Assembly (NCBI GenBank): GCA_963703665.1
Contig: CAVPFB010000003.1
Span: 496,001 to 560,000 of the forward strand
Length of the DNA stretch: 64,000 nucleotides
From: AP-15 sp963703665
GTDB taxonomy: Bacteria; Pseudomonadota; Alphaproteobacteria; ATCC43930; CGMCC-115725
Reading direction: 5' to 3'
Shown here: positions 63,774 through 64,000 of the stretch, in pieces
Position numbering within the stretch: the stretch's first letter is position 1
Layout of the letters: every line of letters begins with the position of its first letter
Program-made: the position numbers and the translations under genes
Notes under the pieces: generated by a model
What the model was told of the DNA's origin: nothing
Databases searched by the model: none
What the model saw: the letters and a program-made list of their open reading frames with translations, nothing else

Positions 63774-64000
63774 ATGAGGTTGAAAGCAGCTGACCCGGCA
63801 GGTGGTGAAACGCCCGGCGCGGTTCACCTCGAGCGCGCGCGGCAGCTCGGCCCGACGATCGCCGCGCTCTGCCGAGGCGATCGAGGAACGCCGGGAATTG
63901 CCCGAGCCGCTGGTCGCGGCGCTGGCCGAGCGCGGGTTGTTCCGTCTGTTGCTGCCGCGCTCGCTGGGCGGCGCCGAGCTGGCGCCCGCCCGTTATGTGC
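63774..64000 (+). CDS. acyl-CoA dehydrogenase family protein, N-terminal part (partial, frameshift near 63870)
   Basis: The frame from ATG 63774 reads VHLERARQLGPTIAALC; one T removed at 63870 continues as AEAIEERRELPEPLVAAL and AERGLFRLLLPRSLGGAELA. This is the opening helix region of acyl-CoA dehydrogenase-like flavoproteins (LVAALAERGLFRLLLP is characteristic of the HsaA/DszC-related and ACAD groups). The window ends before the active site, so function cannot be given. The start is uncertain. Confidence 0.55.
   Translation, partial: MRLKAADPAGGETPGAVHLERARQLGPTIAALCRGDRGTPGIARAAGRGAGRARVVPSVAAALAGRRRAGARPLC

Noticed and set aside
1..64000. CRISPR arrays, insertion sequences, integrases or att sites at the tRNA genes
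   Set aside because: I looked for regularly spaced direct repeats, transposase motifs and repeated tRNA 3' ends and saw none. The gene fragments and the AT-rich gene suggest past rearrangement but no element is left.

Overview
The window is about 64 kb of high-GC bacterial chromosome with dense, mostly short-spaced genes on both strands. The gene complement suggests an alphaproteobacterium, possibly a soil or water heterotroph of the Rhodospirillales/Reyranellales/Acetobacterales type. It includes oxalyl-CoA decarboxylase, several LLM flavin oxidoreductases, a HpcH-type aldolase, a CoxL-like hydroxylase, HldE/HldD for lipopolysaccharide heptose, a MlaC-type protein, DUF3175, and dispersed hairpin repeats of the kind common in that class. 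The genus cannot be fixed from this alone. Two tRNA genes (Leu-CAA and Thr-TGT, both with encoded CCA) are present. There is no rRNA, CRISPR array or intact insertion sequence.

Layout. 0-10 kb: quinone reductase, monooxygenase, di-heme cytochrome, oxalyl-CoA decarboxylase, a small membrane/Cas2-like-fold gene pair, ChrA, creatininase and a YVTN propeller. 10.1-11.2 kb: one AT-rich, probably acquired gene with a TIR/nucleoside-transferase-like fold. 11.4-14.2 kb: CsoR-type repressor and copper P-type ATPase. 14-23.7 kb: esterase, GH15 glucoamylase-like enzyme, EmrAB-type efflux pump divergent from a TetR regulator, MlaC-like protein and an MDR reductase. 23.9-28.6 kb: three LLM oxidoreductases, an esterase and gene fragments. 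28.7-31.2 kb: hldE-hldD. 31.3-44.5 kb: tRNAs, aldolase, CoxL-like subunit, HNH-like protein, AbrB-PIN module, aldo/keto reductase, transglutaminase-like protein, amidase, ketopantoate reductase-like protein, cupin and amine oxidase. 44.8-47.1 kb: secreted protease with a small secreted partner, and NTF2-like genes, one decayed. 48-52 kb: PotFGHI-like polyamine importer. 52-55 kb: GST, a Doc toxin module and glutathione reductase. 55.3-64 kb: methyltransferases, glutamine-synthetase-like and N-formylglutamate-amidohydrolase-like genes, and two separate encapsulin nanocompartment loci.

The most striking content is the pair of encapsulin systems about 5 kb apart. One shell gene is coupled to a Dyp-type peroxidase, the other to an encapsulated ferritin-like protein. 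Both cargo proteins end in a recognisable loading peptide. Together they could form an iron-storage and peroxide-handling compartment set.

Caveat: at least a dozen otherwise intact, conserved genes are broken by one-base shifts, mostly in short homopolymers or GC repeats. This pattern points to uncorrected indels in the assembly more than to real pseudogenes, so such genes are given here as single spans with the break marked.
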